Program-made: the position numbers and the translations under genes
Source: Micromonospora sp. WMMD812
GTDB lineage: Bacteria; Actinomycetota; Actinomycetes; Mycobacteriales; Micromonosporaceae
Assembly (NCBI RefSeq): GCF_027497215.1
Contig: NZ_CP114904.1
Location: 3,432,001 to 3,496,000, forward strand
Direction: 5' to 3'
DNA length: 64,000 nt
Shown: one piece after another, positions 7,862 through 17,459 of the stretch
How the letters are laid out: each line of letters begins with the position of its first letter
How positions within the stretch are numbered: the first letter of the stretch is position 1
Notes under the pieces: generated by a model
What the model saw: the letters and a program-made list of their open reading frames with translations, nothing else
Database searches by the model: none
Told to the model about the DNA's origin: nothing

Positions 7862-9412
7862 CTACAGCCCGACGGTACGGGCGGCGGACGGGCGCAGCAG
7901 CAACACGAGGCAGCTGACGACCGACAGCACCGCCTGCGTCACCACCCAGTGCCAGCCGAGCGGTTCCGGGGCGGACACCGTGGCCAGGCCGATCCACAGC
8001 GGCAGGGCCAGCACCGCCACCACGTCCACACCGTTGGCCAACCACAGGAGCATGCCGCTGGGGAACGCGCCCAGCGGCGTGTCGATGAAGACGGTGCCGA
8101 GGCTGGAGGCGCTCGCCTTGGCCCGCCAGAGCGCGGCGACGGCGACCGCCGGGGCGGCGGCCACGCCGAACGCCCACCAGGGGCCGGCCCGCTCGCCGGC
8201 CACCTGGAGCAGGCCCAGCGCGAGCGCGCACCAGAGCGCGGCGATCCCGGTGGGGACCACGAGCCGCTGCGCCCGAACCTGCCGGGCGGTGAGGCCGAGC
8301 AGCCGCAGCACCGCCGGATTCGCGGCGTCGGTGTGCGTCGACGCGCCGCTGACACTGGCCGCCGCCAGCGCGCCGACCAGGAGAACACCGATCAGCAGCC
8401 AGGTCGGCCCGTCGGCCAGCACGGTCGGCGCCACGGCGGTGGGGACCAGCCAACCGAGCCGACCGGGCCGGCGTCCGACCTGGAGCAGATCCTGGGCCAC
8501 CAGCGGCGGAACCCCGCCGCGCAGCAGCCGCGAGGTGCGGACCCCGGTGCGGCGCCGCCAGTACCGACGGGTGCTCTGCTCGGCCAGGAACGACGGCTCG
8601 ACCGCGTAGACGGCGTCGGCGTAGGAGCCGGTCGTCGCCGAGGCCTCGACGATCCGGTGGGTCGGCCAGTCGTCCAGCCGCCACCACACCCACAGGAGGG
8701 CCACGACGGCGAGCGGAAGCACCGCGCCCGCCAGGGCCAGCACCGCCGACGCCGGCGGCAGGACGTCGCGCGGCGCGTACCCGCCAGCCAGTCGTTCCCC
8801 GGCGGCCAGTCGCTCCCCGGCGGCCGCGACGACGAGCGCCGCCCCGGCCGCGCCGGTGAGCAGGTCGACGACCCGGGCGGTGCGGGGCCGATGCTGGCAC
8901 CGCACCGCGAGCAGCACCAGGACCAGCGCGGCGGCGGCACCGCCGGTGAGGCCGGCGAGGACGCCGGTCGCGGTGGCGGGCCGTGCGGCCAGGTGGCCGG
9001 CGACGGCGAGCCCGACCACCCCGCCGAGGATCACCGCGGCGAGGGCGGTCAGCAGCAGTGCCGGGGCCAGCAGCGTCCGCCGGGGCACCGGCGCCGGCAG
9101 CAGCCAGGTGGCGTCCGCCCGGCTGACCACCAGCGGGCCGAGCCGGCGGAGCACGCCGAAGAAGGCCAGCAGCACCAGCGCGGCAACGACCAGCACCGGC
9201 GCCGGCGGTCCGGACGCGCGAGACGGCCAGACGACAGCGACGACGGGCTGCCCCACCAGCGCCGCCGCCATCCCGATGGCGAGCAGCACGCAGTAGACGG
9301 ACGACGGGTCGACCCGACCGACGGCGGCGATCCGCATCCGCCGGATCCGACGGCGGATACCGGTGGCCGCGGCGCTGGTGGGCACGGCGGCCGGCGCGCG
9401 CGTCGCGGTCAC
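7862..9412 (-). CDS. ABC exporter membrane subunit (DUF6297-like)
   Basis: A 516-residue, very hydrophobic protein with roughly 12 predicted membrane segments interrupted by a long charged cytosolic stretch (WPTHRIVEASATTGSYADAV...RRYWRRRTGVRTSRLLRGG). It has no ATPase motif. It begins 4 bases after the stop of an ABC ATPase gene, so the two form a two-gene exporter operon. The GTG at 9412 is the only start compatible with that spacing. I recognise it as the actinobacterial DUF6297 permease type; the substrate is unknown. Confidence 0.75.
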   Translation of the reverse strand: MTATRAPAAVPTSAAATGIRRRIRRMRIAAVGRVDPSSVYCVLLAIGMAAALVGQPVVAVVWPSRASGPPAPVLVVAALVLLAFFGVLRRLGPLVVSRADATWLLPAPVPRRTLLAPALLLTALAAVILGGVVGLAVAGHLAARPATATGVLAGLTGGAAAALVLVLLAVRCQHRPRTARVVDLLTGAAGAALVVAAAGERLAAGERLAGGYAPRDVLPPASAVLALAGAVLPLAVVALLWVWWRLDDWPTHRIVEASATTGSYADAVYAVEPSFLAEQSTRRYWRRRTGVRTSRLLRGGVPPLVAQDLLQVGRRPGRLGWLVPTAVAPTVLADGPTWLLIGVLLVGALAAASVSGASTHTDAANPAVLRLLGLTARQVRAQRLVVPTGIAALWCALALGLLQVAGERAGPWWAFGVAAAPAVAVAALWRAKASASSLGTVFIDTPLGAFPSGMLLWLANGVDVVAVLALPLWIGLATVSAPEPLGWHWVVTQAVLSVVSCLVLLLRPSAARTVGL

Positions 9413-9416
9413 CGAA

Positions 9417-10103
9417 TCACGCCTCCGGCCGGCGCAGGACGACCTGGGTCGCGCCCGCGTCGCGCCAGAACTGCTCGTCGTGGCTCGCCATCAGCAGCGT
9501 CCCGCCGGCTGTCACGTAGGCCCGCAGGTGATCGGCGAGGGCACGCTTGACCGTGGTGTCCAGGCGCTGCTCCGGTTCGTCGAGCACCAGGAGCCGGCTC
9601 GGGCGGACGAAGGTCGCCGCGAGCAGGAACCGCTGCCGCTGGCCGGAGGAGAGGGTGATCGGGAGGCTGTCGGCTAGGGCGTCGATGCCGAGCAGGGTGG
9701 AGACCTCGTCGATCCGCCCGTCGGCGGGGTCACCGCCGTTGGCGACCCGCACCAGGTCCAGGTGTTCCCGTACGGTCAGGCCGTGGTACCAGGTCGGCGA
9801 CTCGACCGTGGTGGCCACCTGCCGCCAGAACGCCACGCCCCGCCCGGGCGTCCCGCCGAGGACGACCACCTCGCCGCCAGACGGCTCCTGCAGACCGGTG
9901 ACGCAGCGCAGCAGGGTGGACTTGCCCACCCCGTTCTCACCGGTCAGGGCAAGCGCGGTGCCGGTGGGAACCCGCAGGTCGACACCGTCGAGGACGGTCG
10001 TCGACCCGTACGTGACGGTCAGATCGGTGACCGCGACCGCGGGTTCGGGCCCGGCGTCGACCCGCGTCGCGCCGCCGTTTCGGCTGGCAGTCGGCTCCGG
10101 CAT
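9417..10103 (-). CDS. ABC transporter ATP-binding protein
   Basis: A 228-residue single ATPase domain with Walker A GENGVGKST, Q-loop region VATTVESPTWYHG, signature LSSGQRQR, Walker B LLVLDEPEQR and the switch His in MASHDEQ. The signature LSSGQ replaces the usual LSGGQ, a tolerated variant. It is the energising subunit of the permease encoded 4 bases downstream. The N-terminal ~22 residues are a disordered Pro/Ala extension, so a slightly later start is possible. Confidence 0.92.
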   Translation of the reverse strand: MPEPTASRNGGATRVDAGPEPAVAVTDLTVTYGSTTVLDGVDLRVPTGTALALTGENGVGKSTLLRCVTGLQEPSGGEVVVLGGTPGRGVAFWRQVATTVESPTWYHGLTVREHLDLVRVANGGDPADGRIDEVSTLLGIDALADSLPITLSSGQRQRFLLAATFVRPSRLLVLDEPEQRLDTTVKRALADHLRAYVTAGGTLLMASHDEQFWRDAGATQVVLRRPEA

Positions 10104-10112
10104 CGGCTCATG

Positions 10113-10682
10113 CTACTGGCCCCCCGCCGCCTTCCCGGCCCCGTCGCCAGCCACCGCCGCCGCCGGCCGGTCACGCCCGGCGGGAGCGGTCAGGTCGATG
10201 CGCCAGTCGTTCGAGAGCATGAGCCGGCCCGGCGGGTACTCGAACTCCGTCTCGCCGAGCAGCGTGAACCCCGCCTTACGGCAAACCGCGTTCGACGCGG
10301 GGTTGTCGACCGACGGGTACGCGTGCGCCCAGCGGTGGGTCCGCCGGGCGCGCGCCGCCTCGACCACCGCACGCACCGCGGCGGTGGCCAGCCCCCGCCC
10401 CTGGTACGCGGGCAGCACCGCCCAGCCCATCTCGTAGACCTGCTCGCCGTGCCATTCGCGGTCCCAGTAGCCGACGCTGCCCACCTTCGCCCCGTCGGGC
10501 AGCACCACCGTGTACATGCAGCCGTGGCCGATGCCGCCGAACCGCACGTAGCGCTCGTGCCGCGCCAGCACCTGCTCGTCGGTCTCCGACCCGCCGGTGT
10601 GTGCCCGGATCTGCGGCGCGTTGAGCCGCCGCAGCAGGTCGAGATCGTCCTCGCTCCACGGCGCGATGCGCACCTCCGCCAT
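10113..10682 (-). CDS. GNAT-family N-acetyltransferase
   Basis: A 189-residue GNAT of the ribosomal-protein/RimJ-like group. The acetyl-CoA loop is GWAVLPAYQGRGLATAAVRAV and the following helix-strand is SVDNPASNAVCRKAGFTLLGE. It ends 9 bases before the ABC ATPase gene on the same strand and may be the first gene of that operon. Substrate unknown. Confidence 0.9.
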   Translation of the reverse strand: MAEVRIAPWSEDDLDLLRRLNAPQIRAHTGGSETDEQVLARHERYVRFGGIGHGCMYTVVLPDGAKVGSVGYWDREWHGEQVYEMGWAVLPAYQGRGLATAAVRAVVEAARARRTHRWAHAYPSVDNPASNAVCRKAGFTLLGETEFEYPPGRLMLSNDWRIDLTAPAGRDRPAAAVAGDGAGKAAGGQ

Positions 10683-10834
10683 GCCGCCCCCCTCGTCGTC
10701 GGAGTCCAGTCAACAGGACTCCCCCGACACGTCAACGAACATCAATCGTTGGCGGATGCCCCTGGGGAGCCCCCCTGTCGTTCGGGGCGGCTGAGGTGCG
10801 ACCGATTCGGCGCCAGGCTCCGCTCGGCCGCGGA

Positions 10835-11194
10835 TCAGCCGCGAGCCAGCCGCTCGGCGTGGTCGGCCTCCTCCTCGGCGACGACACCGGGCCGGCTGCT
10901 CTCCAGCCGCCACCGCGTGGTCACGCCGTCCGGCCCGCGCAGCTGACCACCGGACAGCGCCTGGTCGATGCGGTGCCGGACGACCTGCTCCCGGTCGGGC
11001 TCGACGGCGAACAGCACCCGCAGGCGTACCTCACCACCGACCCGGTCCACCCGCGTGTGGTGCGGCGCCAGCGGGCAGGGCGGTTCGTGATCCCAGTGCC
11101 CGCACAGCGCCACGGTGATCGCCCCGCCCGGCGCGCGCAGGTCGGCATCCGGCTCCATGAGGAGGACCGCCTCGTGAACGAACGCGCCACGCAC
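10835..11194 (-). CDS. Conserved hypothetical protein
   Basis: A 119-residue soluble protein I do not recognise. A compact stretch GHWDHEPPCPLAPHHT is rich in His and Cys and could bind metal. The rest alternates beta-like strands (ALCGHWD, VRLRVLFAVEPD) with an acidic helix and ends in VVAEEEADHAERL. Codon use matches neighbouring genes, with strongly GC third positions, which supports a real gene. No operon partner: a 152-base gap on one side and a divergent gene on the other. Confidence 0.6.
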   Translation of the reverse strand: MRGAFVHEAVLLMEPDADLRAPGGAITVALCGHWDHEPPCPLAPHHTRVDRVGGEVRLRVLFAVEPDREQVVRHRIDQALSGGQLRGPDGVTTRWRLESSRPGVVAEEEADHAERLARG

Positions 11195-11266
11195 CCCCGC
11201 AGTATCCCCGCAACCGGTCGCCGACAGGACCGATCAGGCCGCGACGGGTTTGTGCTGGTAGGTAGC

Positions 11267-11287
11267 CCGCTAGATCCCGTCTAGCGG
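11267..11287. promoter_or_regulatory. Inverted repeat upstream of the FMN reductase operon
   Basis: CCGCTAGA-tcccg-TCTAGCGG has perfect 8-base arms centred about 67 bases before the ATG of the reductase gene. The size and short spacer fit a TetR-like or similar dimeric operator. No cognate regulator gene is adjacent. Confidence 0.5.
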
Positions 11288-11343
11288 ACGCGCGCCCCCT
11301 TCTCGCGCCTCAGGGACGAGACCCGAGGCCGGGAGGGGGAACC

Positions 11344-11898
11344 ATGACGCCGTTACGGCTCGCCGTGATCATCGGCAGCACCCGTGAGGGACGCATGGGC
11401 GACCGCGTCGCCCAGTGGTTCGTCGACCAGGCACGCCTGCGGGACGAGCTTATGGTGGACGTAGTCGACCTGGCCGAATACGACTTCCCGGCCAACTACC
11501 CGGCGGAGCCGACCGACGCGATCCGGTCGTTCGTCGGGCAGGTGCGCCGGGCCGACGCGTTCGCGGTGGTCACCCCCGAGTACAACCACAGCTTCCCGGC
11601 CTCGTTGAAACAGGCGATCGACTATGCGTACGACGAGTGGCAGGCCAAACCGGTCGGCTTCGTCGCGTACGGCTGCCGCTCCACCGGCGTCCACGCGGTG
11701 GACCAGCTCCGCACGGTCTTCACCGCGCTGCACGCGACGACGGTGCGCGATGTCGTCGGCGTCGACCTGCTCTGCGGCGAGCCGACGCCACTGCACGCGG
11801 ACCAGCTCCGCCAGGACGCCCACGTCCTGCTCGACCAGCTCTGCTGGTGGGGCCTGGCGTTGCGCGAGGGCCGCGCGGCGCGCCCGTACGTCTCCTGA
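11344..11898 (+). CDS. NADPH-dependent FMN reductase / flavodoxin-like protein
   Basis: A 184-residue flavodoxin-fold protein. The FMN phosphate loop IGSTREGRMGDRVAQW and the second signature TPEYNHSFPASLKQAIDYAY are textbook for the NADPH:FMN reductase/azoreductase family. The ATG follows a GGAGGGGGAACC leader. It sits 21 bases before a DrrA-type ATPase gene, so it is likely co-transcribed with the exporter, perhaps in a redox-drug detoxification operon. Confidence 0.92.
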   Translation: MTPLRLAVIIGSTREGRMGDRVAQWFVDQARLRDELMVDVVDLAEYDFPANYPAEPTDAIRSFVGQVRRADAFAVVTPEYNHSFPASLKQAIDYAYDEWQAKPVGFVAYGCRSTGVHAVDQLRTVFTALHATTVRDVVGVDLLCGEPTPLHADQLRQDAHVLLDQLCWWGLALREGRAARPYVS

Positions 11899-11919
11899 CA
11901 TGGAAAGGAAGAGAAGACC

Positions 11920-12933
11920 ATGAGTAAGCGCACGACCGGCCTGGCCATCGAGGCCGAGGGCCTGACCCGGTCGTTCGGGGAGACCCGGGCACTGGCCGGG
12001 ATCGACCTCCAGGTGCCCGCCGGCACCGTCTACGGCCTGCTCGGCCCGAACGGGGCCGGCAAGACCACCGCGGTCCGGATACTGGCCACGCTGCTGCGGC
12101 CCGACGGCGGCCGGGCCCGGGTGTTCGGGCACGACGTGCTGGCCGAGGCCGACAAGGTCCGCGCCCGGGTCAGCCTGACCGGCCAGTACGCCTCGGTCGA
12201 CGAGGACCTGACCGGCATCGAGAACCTGGTGCTGCTCGGCCGGCTGCTCGGGCTGCGTAAGCAGACCGCCCGCGAGCGCGCGGACCAACTGCTCGCCGCG
12301 TTCGGTCTGACCGAGGCGGGCGGGCGACAGGTGAAGAAGTACTCGGGCGGCATGCGGCGGCGCATCGACATCGCCGCGAGCATCCTGAACACCCCCGACC
12401 TGCTGTTCCTCGACGAGCCGACGACCGGCCTCGACCCGCGCAGCCGCAACCAGGTGTGGGAGATCGTGCGGGCGGTGGTGGCGCACGGCACCACGGTGCT
12501 GCTGACCACCCAGTACCTGGACGAGGCGGACCAGCTCGCCGGCCGGATCGCGGTGGTCGACCACGGCCGGGTGATCGCGGAGGGCACCCCGGGCGAGCTG
12601 AAGTCCTCGGTCGGCTCCGGCACCGTCCACCTGCGACTGCGCGACCCCGGGCAGCGGCCCGACGCGGAGAAGATCCTCCAGGCGGCGCTCGGCGTACCGG
12701 TGCAGCTCGAACCCGACCCGGTGGCGCTCACCGCGCGGGTCGGCGGCGAGGGCAGCGGCCTGGCCGCGAGCGAGCAGGCCGCTCGGGCGCTCGCCGAGCT
12801 GGCCCGCGCCGGCATCCTCGTCGACGACTTCTCCCTCGGCCAGCCCAGCCTGGACGAGGTCTTCCTGGCCCTGACCGACCACCCCGCCGTCCCGGCCGAC
12901 GAGCGGGACGACCAGCTGGAGGCAGCCCGATGA
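11920..12933 (+). CDS. DrrA-type drug-export ABC ATPase
   Basis: A 337-residue ATPase with Walker [10 protein letters not shown], signature YSGGMRRR, Walker [17 protein letters not shown] and switch [10 protein letters not shown]. It carries the C-terminal extension typical of daunorubicin-resistance (DrrA) ATPases, including the [11 protein letters not shown] motif. Its ATG follows GGAAAGGAAGAG. The stop overlaps the permease start by 4 bases. Together they form a self-contained exporter for a hydrophobic drug or lipid. Confidence 0.95.
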   Translation: MSKRTTGLAIEAEGLTRSFGETRALAGIDLQVPAGTVYGLLGPNGAGKTTAVRILATLLRPDGGRARVFGHDVLAEADKVRARVSLTGQYASVDEDLTGIENLVLLGRLLGLRKQTARERADQLLAAFGLTEAGGRQVKKYSGGMRRRIDIAASILNTPDLLFLDEPTTGLDPRSRNQVWEIVRAVVAHGTTVLLTTQYLDEADQLAGRIAVVDHGRVIAEGTPGELKSSVGSGTVHLRLRDPGQRPDAEKILQAALGVPVQLEPDPVALTARVGGEGSGLAASEQAARALAELARAGILVDDFSLGQPSLDEVFLALTDHPAVPADERDDQLEAAR

Positions 12934-13784
12934 GCGACACCACGACCACCACCGGGCGGGCGCCGTCCGTCTACGTACCGTCCGCGCAGGCGCTGTCGAC
13001 GGTCCTGGCGCCGGGCGAGCGGCCGCCGAGGCCGAGCGCGCTGTCGGCGTCGCTCACCTTCGGCTGGCGGGCCATGCTGAAGATCAAACACGTGCCGGAG
13101 CAGCTGTTCGACGTGACCGCGTTCCCGATCATCATGGTGCTGATGTTCACGTACCTGTTCGGTGGCGCCCTCGCCGACAGCCCGCGGGACTACCTGCAGT
13201 TCTTCCTGCCCGGCATCATGGTGACCAGCGTCGTCATGATCACCATGTACACCGGGGTCGGGCTGAACACCGACATCGAGAAGGGGATCTTCGACCGGTT
13301 CCGCACGCTGCCGGTCTGGCGGCCGGCCGCCCTGGTCGGCATGATCTTCGGCGACGTGCTGCGCTACATCCTGGCGGCCGTGGTGATCCTCTGCGTCGGG
13401 CTGGTCCTCGGCTTCCGCCCCGACGGCGGCCTGCTCGGCGTGGCCATGGGCATCGGCCTGCTGGTGATCTTCTCGTTCGCCTTCTCCTGGGTCTGGACGT
13501 TCTTCGGCCTGATCCTGCGCAGCGAGAAGTCGGTGATGGGGGTGAGCATGATGGTGCTCTTCCCGCTGACCTTCCTCAGCAACGTCTTCGTCGAGCCGAG
13601 CACCATGCCCGGCTGGCTCCAGGCGTTCGTGAAGGCCAACCCGATCACCCACCTGGTGGCCGCGGTCCGCGCCGCGATGGGCGGCTCGTCCGACCCGGCG
13701 AACACCATGTGGCTCCTGCTGTGGAGCGCCGGGTTCGTGGTGGTCTTCGGCACGCTCACCATGTACCGGTACAACCGCCGCTGA
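12930..13784 (+). CDS. DrrB-type ABC-2 permease
   Basis: A 284-residue ABC-2 transporter membrane subunit with a cytosolic Pro-rich N-terminus and about six transmembrane helices. The family's conserved stretches are [34 protein letters not shown] and the late [19 protein letters not shown]. The ATG at 12930 overlaps the ATPase stop (ATGA), giving translational coupling. It ends at a strong palindromic terminator. Confidence 0.95.
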   Translation: MSDTTTTTGRAPSVYVPSAQALSTVLAPGERPPRPSALSASLTFGWRAMLKIKHVPEQLFDVTAFPIIMVLMFTYLFGGALADSPRDYLQFFLPGIMVTSVVMITMYTGVGLNTDIEKGIFDRFRTLPVWRPAALVGMIFGDVLRYILAAVVILCVGLVLGFRPDGGLLGVAMGIGLLVIFSFAFSWVWTFFGLILRSEKSVMGVSMMVLFPLTFLSNVFVEPSTMPGWLQAFVKANPITHLVAAVRAAMGGSSDPANTMWLLLWSAGFVVVFGTLTMYRYNRR

Positions 13785-13795
13785 CCACGGCCTGT

Positions 13796-13834
13796 CCGAC
13801 GGGCGTCGCCACCCAGGTGGCGGCGCCCCGTCGG
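13796..13834. terminator. Bidirectional terminator between DrrB and the large ATPase
   Basis: CCGACGGGCG-TCGCCACC pairs with GGTGGCG-GCGCCCCGTCGG around a very small loop, with one or two mismatches. It lies in the 85-base gap between convergent stop codons and can serve both. Confidence 0.75.
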
Positions 13835-13869
13835 CGTCTTCGCCCGAGCGCCGCGCAGGACGGGCTGGG

Positions 13870-16800
13870 TCAGAGGCGCCAGGGCAGCGGGTCGGGCGGG
13901 AGGTAGCGGCAGTTGCTCCCGGTCGACACGGTCTCGCGCAGGTGCGAGGCCAGCGCCGGGTGCTGCCCGTCGAGCTTGCGCAGCGTGTCCCGGATCCGCG
14001 CGGTCACCGCCTTGCGGGCACGCTCCGCCTCGTCGCCGAGCCGGCGGCTGCGCCCGGCCAGCCCGGCCGCGGCCCGCAACTCGTCGAGCAGCGCCGTCCG
14101 CTCGGCGTCCAACGCGGCCACCTTCCGCTCGTCGCCACGCGCGGCGGCCCGGTCGATCTCGTCGTCCAACCGGTCCAGGTGACGCCGATAGCGGGCCTTC
14201 GCCTCGTCGTCCAGCACGGGGTCGCCGCCCATCCGCCGCGCGGCGACCAACTCCGGACCCGCGGCCGGGTCGAGCAGCTCGACGGCCGGGATGTCGGTGC
14301 CGGGCCGGCTGAGCAGGAGATGCAGGTCGTGCAGGCCCTTGGCGTCGGGCAGATGGACCACCGTGCCGGCGTAGGCGAGCTGCCACACCGGTCCGTCGCG
14401 CCGGAACTCGTAGGCCACGACCGGCGGCGCGGCCACCGCCGCGACTGGCGGCCCGGCCACCGGCGCGACCGGCGGCCCGGCCACCGCCACGACCGGCGGC
14501 CCGGCGGCCGACGCGTCGGGGCGCGGCGAGCTCGCGACCCGCGCGCCCGTCCCGTCGGCTGCGGCGACGCCCGGGGTGCCGAACATGGCCGTGGCGATGG
14601 CGGGCTCGCCGTCGCGACCGGCGCCGGCCGCGAGTCGGTCGAGCACGTGCCGCATGCCGAGCGCGGCGGCGTGCCGTTCCGTGTCGGCGCGCAGCGCGAC
14701 CGCGGCGGCGGCGTCGCCCGGTCCGTCGCGTCGGGCCAGCGCGTCGGCCAGGGCGGCGCAGGCCATGACCGACCAGGGGCGGGCGCCCATCCGGTCGGCG
14801 GCGTCCCGAGCAGCCTGGAAGCCGGCGACCGCGTCGTCCCAGCGCTCCTGCGCGGCATCGAGTGACGCGAGCCAGTGGTCGACCGGGCCGCCGACGTCGC
14901 AGCCGAAGAGGCCGACCATCCACTGCCCGCGGTACGGGGCCAACGCCGCCCGCGCGTCCGCGCACCGCCGCTTGTCGGCCGCCGCCGCGGCGGCCTGCGC
15001 CCGCAGCCGCAGCCACAGCGGCGACACCGGCCGGGTGTACGTGGTGCCGGCGGCCTCGATGCCGGCGGTGATCCGTACCGCCGTCTCGTGGTCGCCGCGC
15101 TCCGCCGCGACGATGGCGCGGGCAAGTTCGAGGTAGGGGTAGTCAGTGGGATCGAGCCGGTCGAGGTAGGCGTCGATCTCGTCGAACCGGCCCTGCAGCA
15201 GCAGCCGGGCCCAGCGCAGGTGGTGGGCGATGAAGGCGAAGTCGGTCGGGGGTACCTCGCCGAGGTCGTCGAGGACGGCGAAGTGCGCGTCGGCCTGGGC
15301 GAAGTCGCCGCGGAAGGCGGCGATGATGCCGCCGTCGACAGCCCCGGCCATGCGGTGCCGGGCCACGTCGCTGGCCTGGCCGTCGGTGACGAAGGACGTC
15401 CACTCGGCGAGGTAGCGGGGGTCGCCGAGTTCGATCAGCGCGACCCACCGCAGCGAGGTCGCCCACATCTCGGTCTCCCGGTCACCGGTGCGCCGGGCCA
15501 CCTCCCGGATCTCGGCGGTGATCGCCGCCCGGTCCGCGGCGGTGCCGAGCCCCCAGGTGGTGTCGTGGCGGGCCCACAGGGTGAAGGTCAGCGCCTCGTC
15601 GTCCTTGCCGCGGCGGGCCAGCGTCTCGGTGGCCGTGATCAGGTCGGTGACGAGCGTGCCGACCGGCACCGTCTCGTCGGGCTCGCCGATCAGCCGGCGG
15701 TACGCCTCCCGCAGCAGCGCCTCCGCTTCCGCCGAGTGCCCGGCGCCGGCCTGCCGGTGCCGCTGGACGGTGAGCGCGACCCGGGCCAGCACCACCGGCT
15801 CGTCGAGCGTGGCCGCGATCGCCGCCGCCTCGCCGAGGAGCTGGCGGGCCTCGTCCGCGACGCCGGAGTGGAACAGCAACTGGGCGAACTCGATAATGAT
15901 CTTCACCCGGTGCGCCCGGTCCTGGACGACCTCCAACGCCCGGCGGAAGTGCACCACCGACTCGTCCGTGGCCAGCCGACCGCCCGCGTCCCGCGCGGCG
16001 GCGACCAGCAGGTCGGTGGCCCGGGACGGGTCGAGCGCGGCACCGGCGAGGTAGGCGTGACGGGCCAGGTCGGCGGGGATCAGCCGCTCGGCGAGATCCG
16101 CCGAGCCGTCCACCGCCCGCACGACGGCGGCGTGCCGGTGACGCCGGTCGTCGTCGACGAGACCGTCGTAGAGGGTCTCGCGGACCAGGTCGTGCGCGAA
16201 GGCGAACCGGCCGCCGCCGCGGGCCACCACCAGCCGGGCGGTGACCGCGCGGTCCAGGAGCCGGTCGACCTGGGCGGCGGGCGACGCGGCGCAGGCCGCG
16301 AGGACCTGCCGGTGGAACTCGCGGCCCAGCACGGCGGCGACCGTCAGCGCGTCGACCACCGTCGAGGGCAGCTGGGCGAGGCGGCGGCGCACCGCCTCGC
16401 GTACGCCGGGAGCGATGGTGCTCACCGCGCCGTCGGCCCGCCACAGCCGGGCGGTCTGCTCGACGAAGAACGGGTTCCCGCCGGTGCGCCGGTGCACCTC
16501 GTCGACCAGGTCCGCGGCCGGCTCCTGCCCCGCCGTACGCCGCATGAGCGCGCCCACCTCGTCACGGGACAGGCCGGTGAGGGTGAGGGTGGTGGCCTTC
16601 GCGAGCAACGGCATGAGCAGCGGGCGCAGCGGGTGGTCGGCCGACTCGATCTCGGCGTCGCGGTAGGTGCCGACGAGCAGCAGTCGTTCGAACCAGGTGT
16701 GCTGGGCGGTGAACTCCAGTAGACGCAGCGACGCGGGATCGGCCCAGTGCAGGTCGTCGAGGACGACGACGACCGGGCGGCGCTGGGAGACCGCGACCAG

Positions 16801-17253
16801 CGCGGTGGTCACCGCGTCGTGGAGGGCGAACTCCTCCTGGTTGCCGCGGTCGTCCCGGTCGCCGCCGAGCACCTCGCTCATCGGGCCGCCCGACCCGGCG
16901 ATGCCGCTCACGCTGGCCGTGTCCTCGCCGAGCAGGACGCCGAGGCCGGACTCGGCGACCTCCCGCGCGACCGCCCAGTCGTCGGTCGAGCCGCGCAGGC
17001 GACGCAGCACCTGCACCCAGGGCCAGTAGCCGGGTGCGCTGGCCGAATCCCAGCAGGCGCCGCCGACCACCAGCGCGCCCCGTTCCCGGGCCTCCCGCGC
17101 CACCGCCGTGACCAGCGTGGTCTTGCCGATGCCCGGCTCGCCGGTGACCAGGACGAGACCGCCGTGGCTGGTCGTCGCCCGGTCCAGCTCGGCGCGCAGC
17201 AGACCGGCGGGGTGGTCCCGCCCGATGATCGCCTCGCTGGTCCGCGTGCCCAT
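13870..17253 (-). CDS. Large AAA/STAND ATPase with TPR-like region (LAL-related, no HTH)
   Basis: An 1127-residue signalling ATPase. The N-terminal AAA domain has Walker A GEPGIGKTT (about residues 37-45) and Walker B VVVVLDDLHWADPAS, then GTYRDAE and a winged-helix-like region (RLAQLPSTVVDALTVAAVLG). A long helical-repeat domain follows (about 420-860). The C-terminus lacks the LuxR HTH found in LAL regulators. Instead a repeat linker leads to a conserved tail (YEFRRDGPVWQLAYAGTVVH... then a helical region to RETVSTGSNCRYLPP). This ATPase-TPR-tail layout is seen in actinobacterial signalling proteins of unknown output. It converges on the DrrAB operon. Confidence 0.8.
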   Translation of the reverse strand: MGTRTSEAIIGRDHPAGLLRAELDRATTSHGGLVLVTGEPGIGKTTLVTAVAREARERGALVVGGACWDSASAPGYWPWVQVLRRLRGSTDDWAVAREVAESGLGVLLGEDTASVSGIAGSGGPMSEVLGGDRDDRGNQEEFALHDAVTTALVAVSQRRPVVVVLDDLHWADPASLRLLEFTAQHTWFERLLLVGTYRDAEIESADHPLRPLLMPLLAKATTLTLTGLSRDEVGALMRRTAGQEPAADLVDEVHRRTGGNPFFVEQTARLWRADGAVSTIAPGVREAVRRRLAQLPSTVVDALTVAAVLGREFHRQVLAACAASPAAQVDRLLDRAVTARLVVARGGGRFAFAHDLVRETLYDGLVDDDRRHRHAAVVRAVDGSADLAERLIPADLARHAYLAGAALDPSRATDLLVAAARDAGGRLATDESVVHFRRALEVVQDRAHRVKIIIEFAQLLFHSGVADEARQLLGEAAAIAATLDEPVVLARVALTVQRHRQAGAGHSAEAEALLREAYRRLIGEPDETVPVGTLVTDLITATETLARRGKDDEALTFTLWARHDTTWGLGTAADRAAITAEIREVARRTGDRETEMWATSLRWVALIELGDPRYLAEWTSFVTDGQASDVARHRMAGAVDGGIIAAFRGDFAQADAHFAVLDDLGEVPPTDFAFIAHHLRWARLLLQGRFDEIDAYLDRLDPTDYPYLELARAIVAAERGDHETAVRITAGIEAAGTTYTRPVSPLWLRLRAQAAAAAADKRRCADARAALAPYRGQWMVGLFGCDVGGPVDHWLASLDAAQERWDDAVAGFQAARDAADRMGARPWSVMACAALADALARRDGPGDAAAAVALRADTERHAAALGMRHVLDRLAAGAGRDGEPAIATAMFGTPGVAAADGTGARVASSPRPDASAAGPPVVAVAGPPVAPVAGPPVAAVAAPPVVAYEFRRDGPVWQLAYAGTVVHLPDAKGLHDLHLLLSRPGTDIPAVELLDPAAGPELVAARRMGGDPVLDDEAKARYRRHLDRLDDEIDRAAARGDERKVAALDAERTALLDELRAAAGLAGRSRRLGDEAERARKAVTARIRDTLRKLDGQHPALASHLRETVSTGSNCRYLPPDPLPWRL
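14418..14513. repeat. Four 24-bp tandem repeats inside the large ATPase gene
   Basis: Units of cgaccggcggcccggccacc plus four bases run head to tail with few substitutions. They encode a PPVxAVAG-like linker between the helical repeats and the C-terminal domain. The unit length preserves the frame. Confidence 0.8.
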
Positions 17254-17459
17254 GACGTACCGACCGTAGCCGAACCCTCCGACACCGGTTGTAACGCTCG
17301 GTGCCGCCGGGGTGGCCGGGGCAGCTGGGACGGTCGAGCCTGGCTGGCGCAGGCGGATGACGGTGCCGGCGACGGAGCCCGACCAGGGAGGTTCGGACGC
17401 TTCGGAGCTGAGTCGTTTCCGACATCAAAGGCCGACGGCCGCCACGATCATCGGAACGG

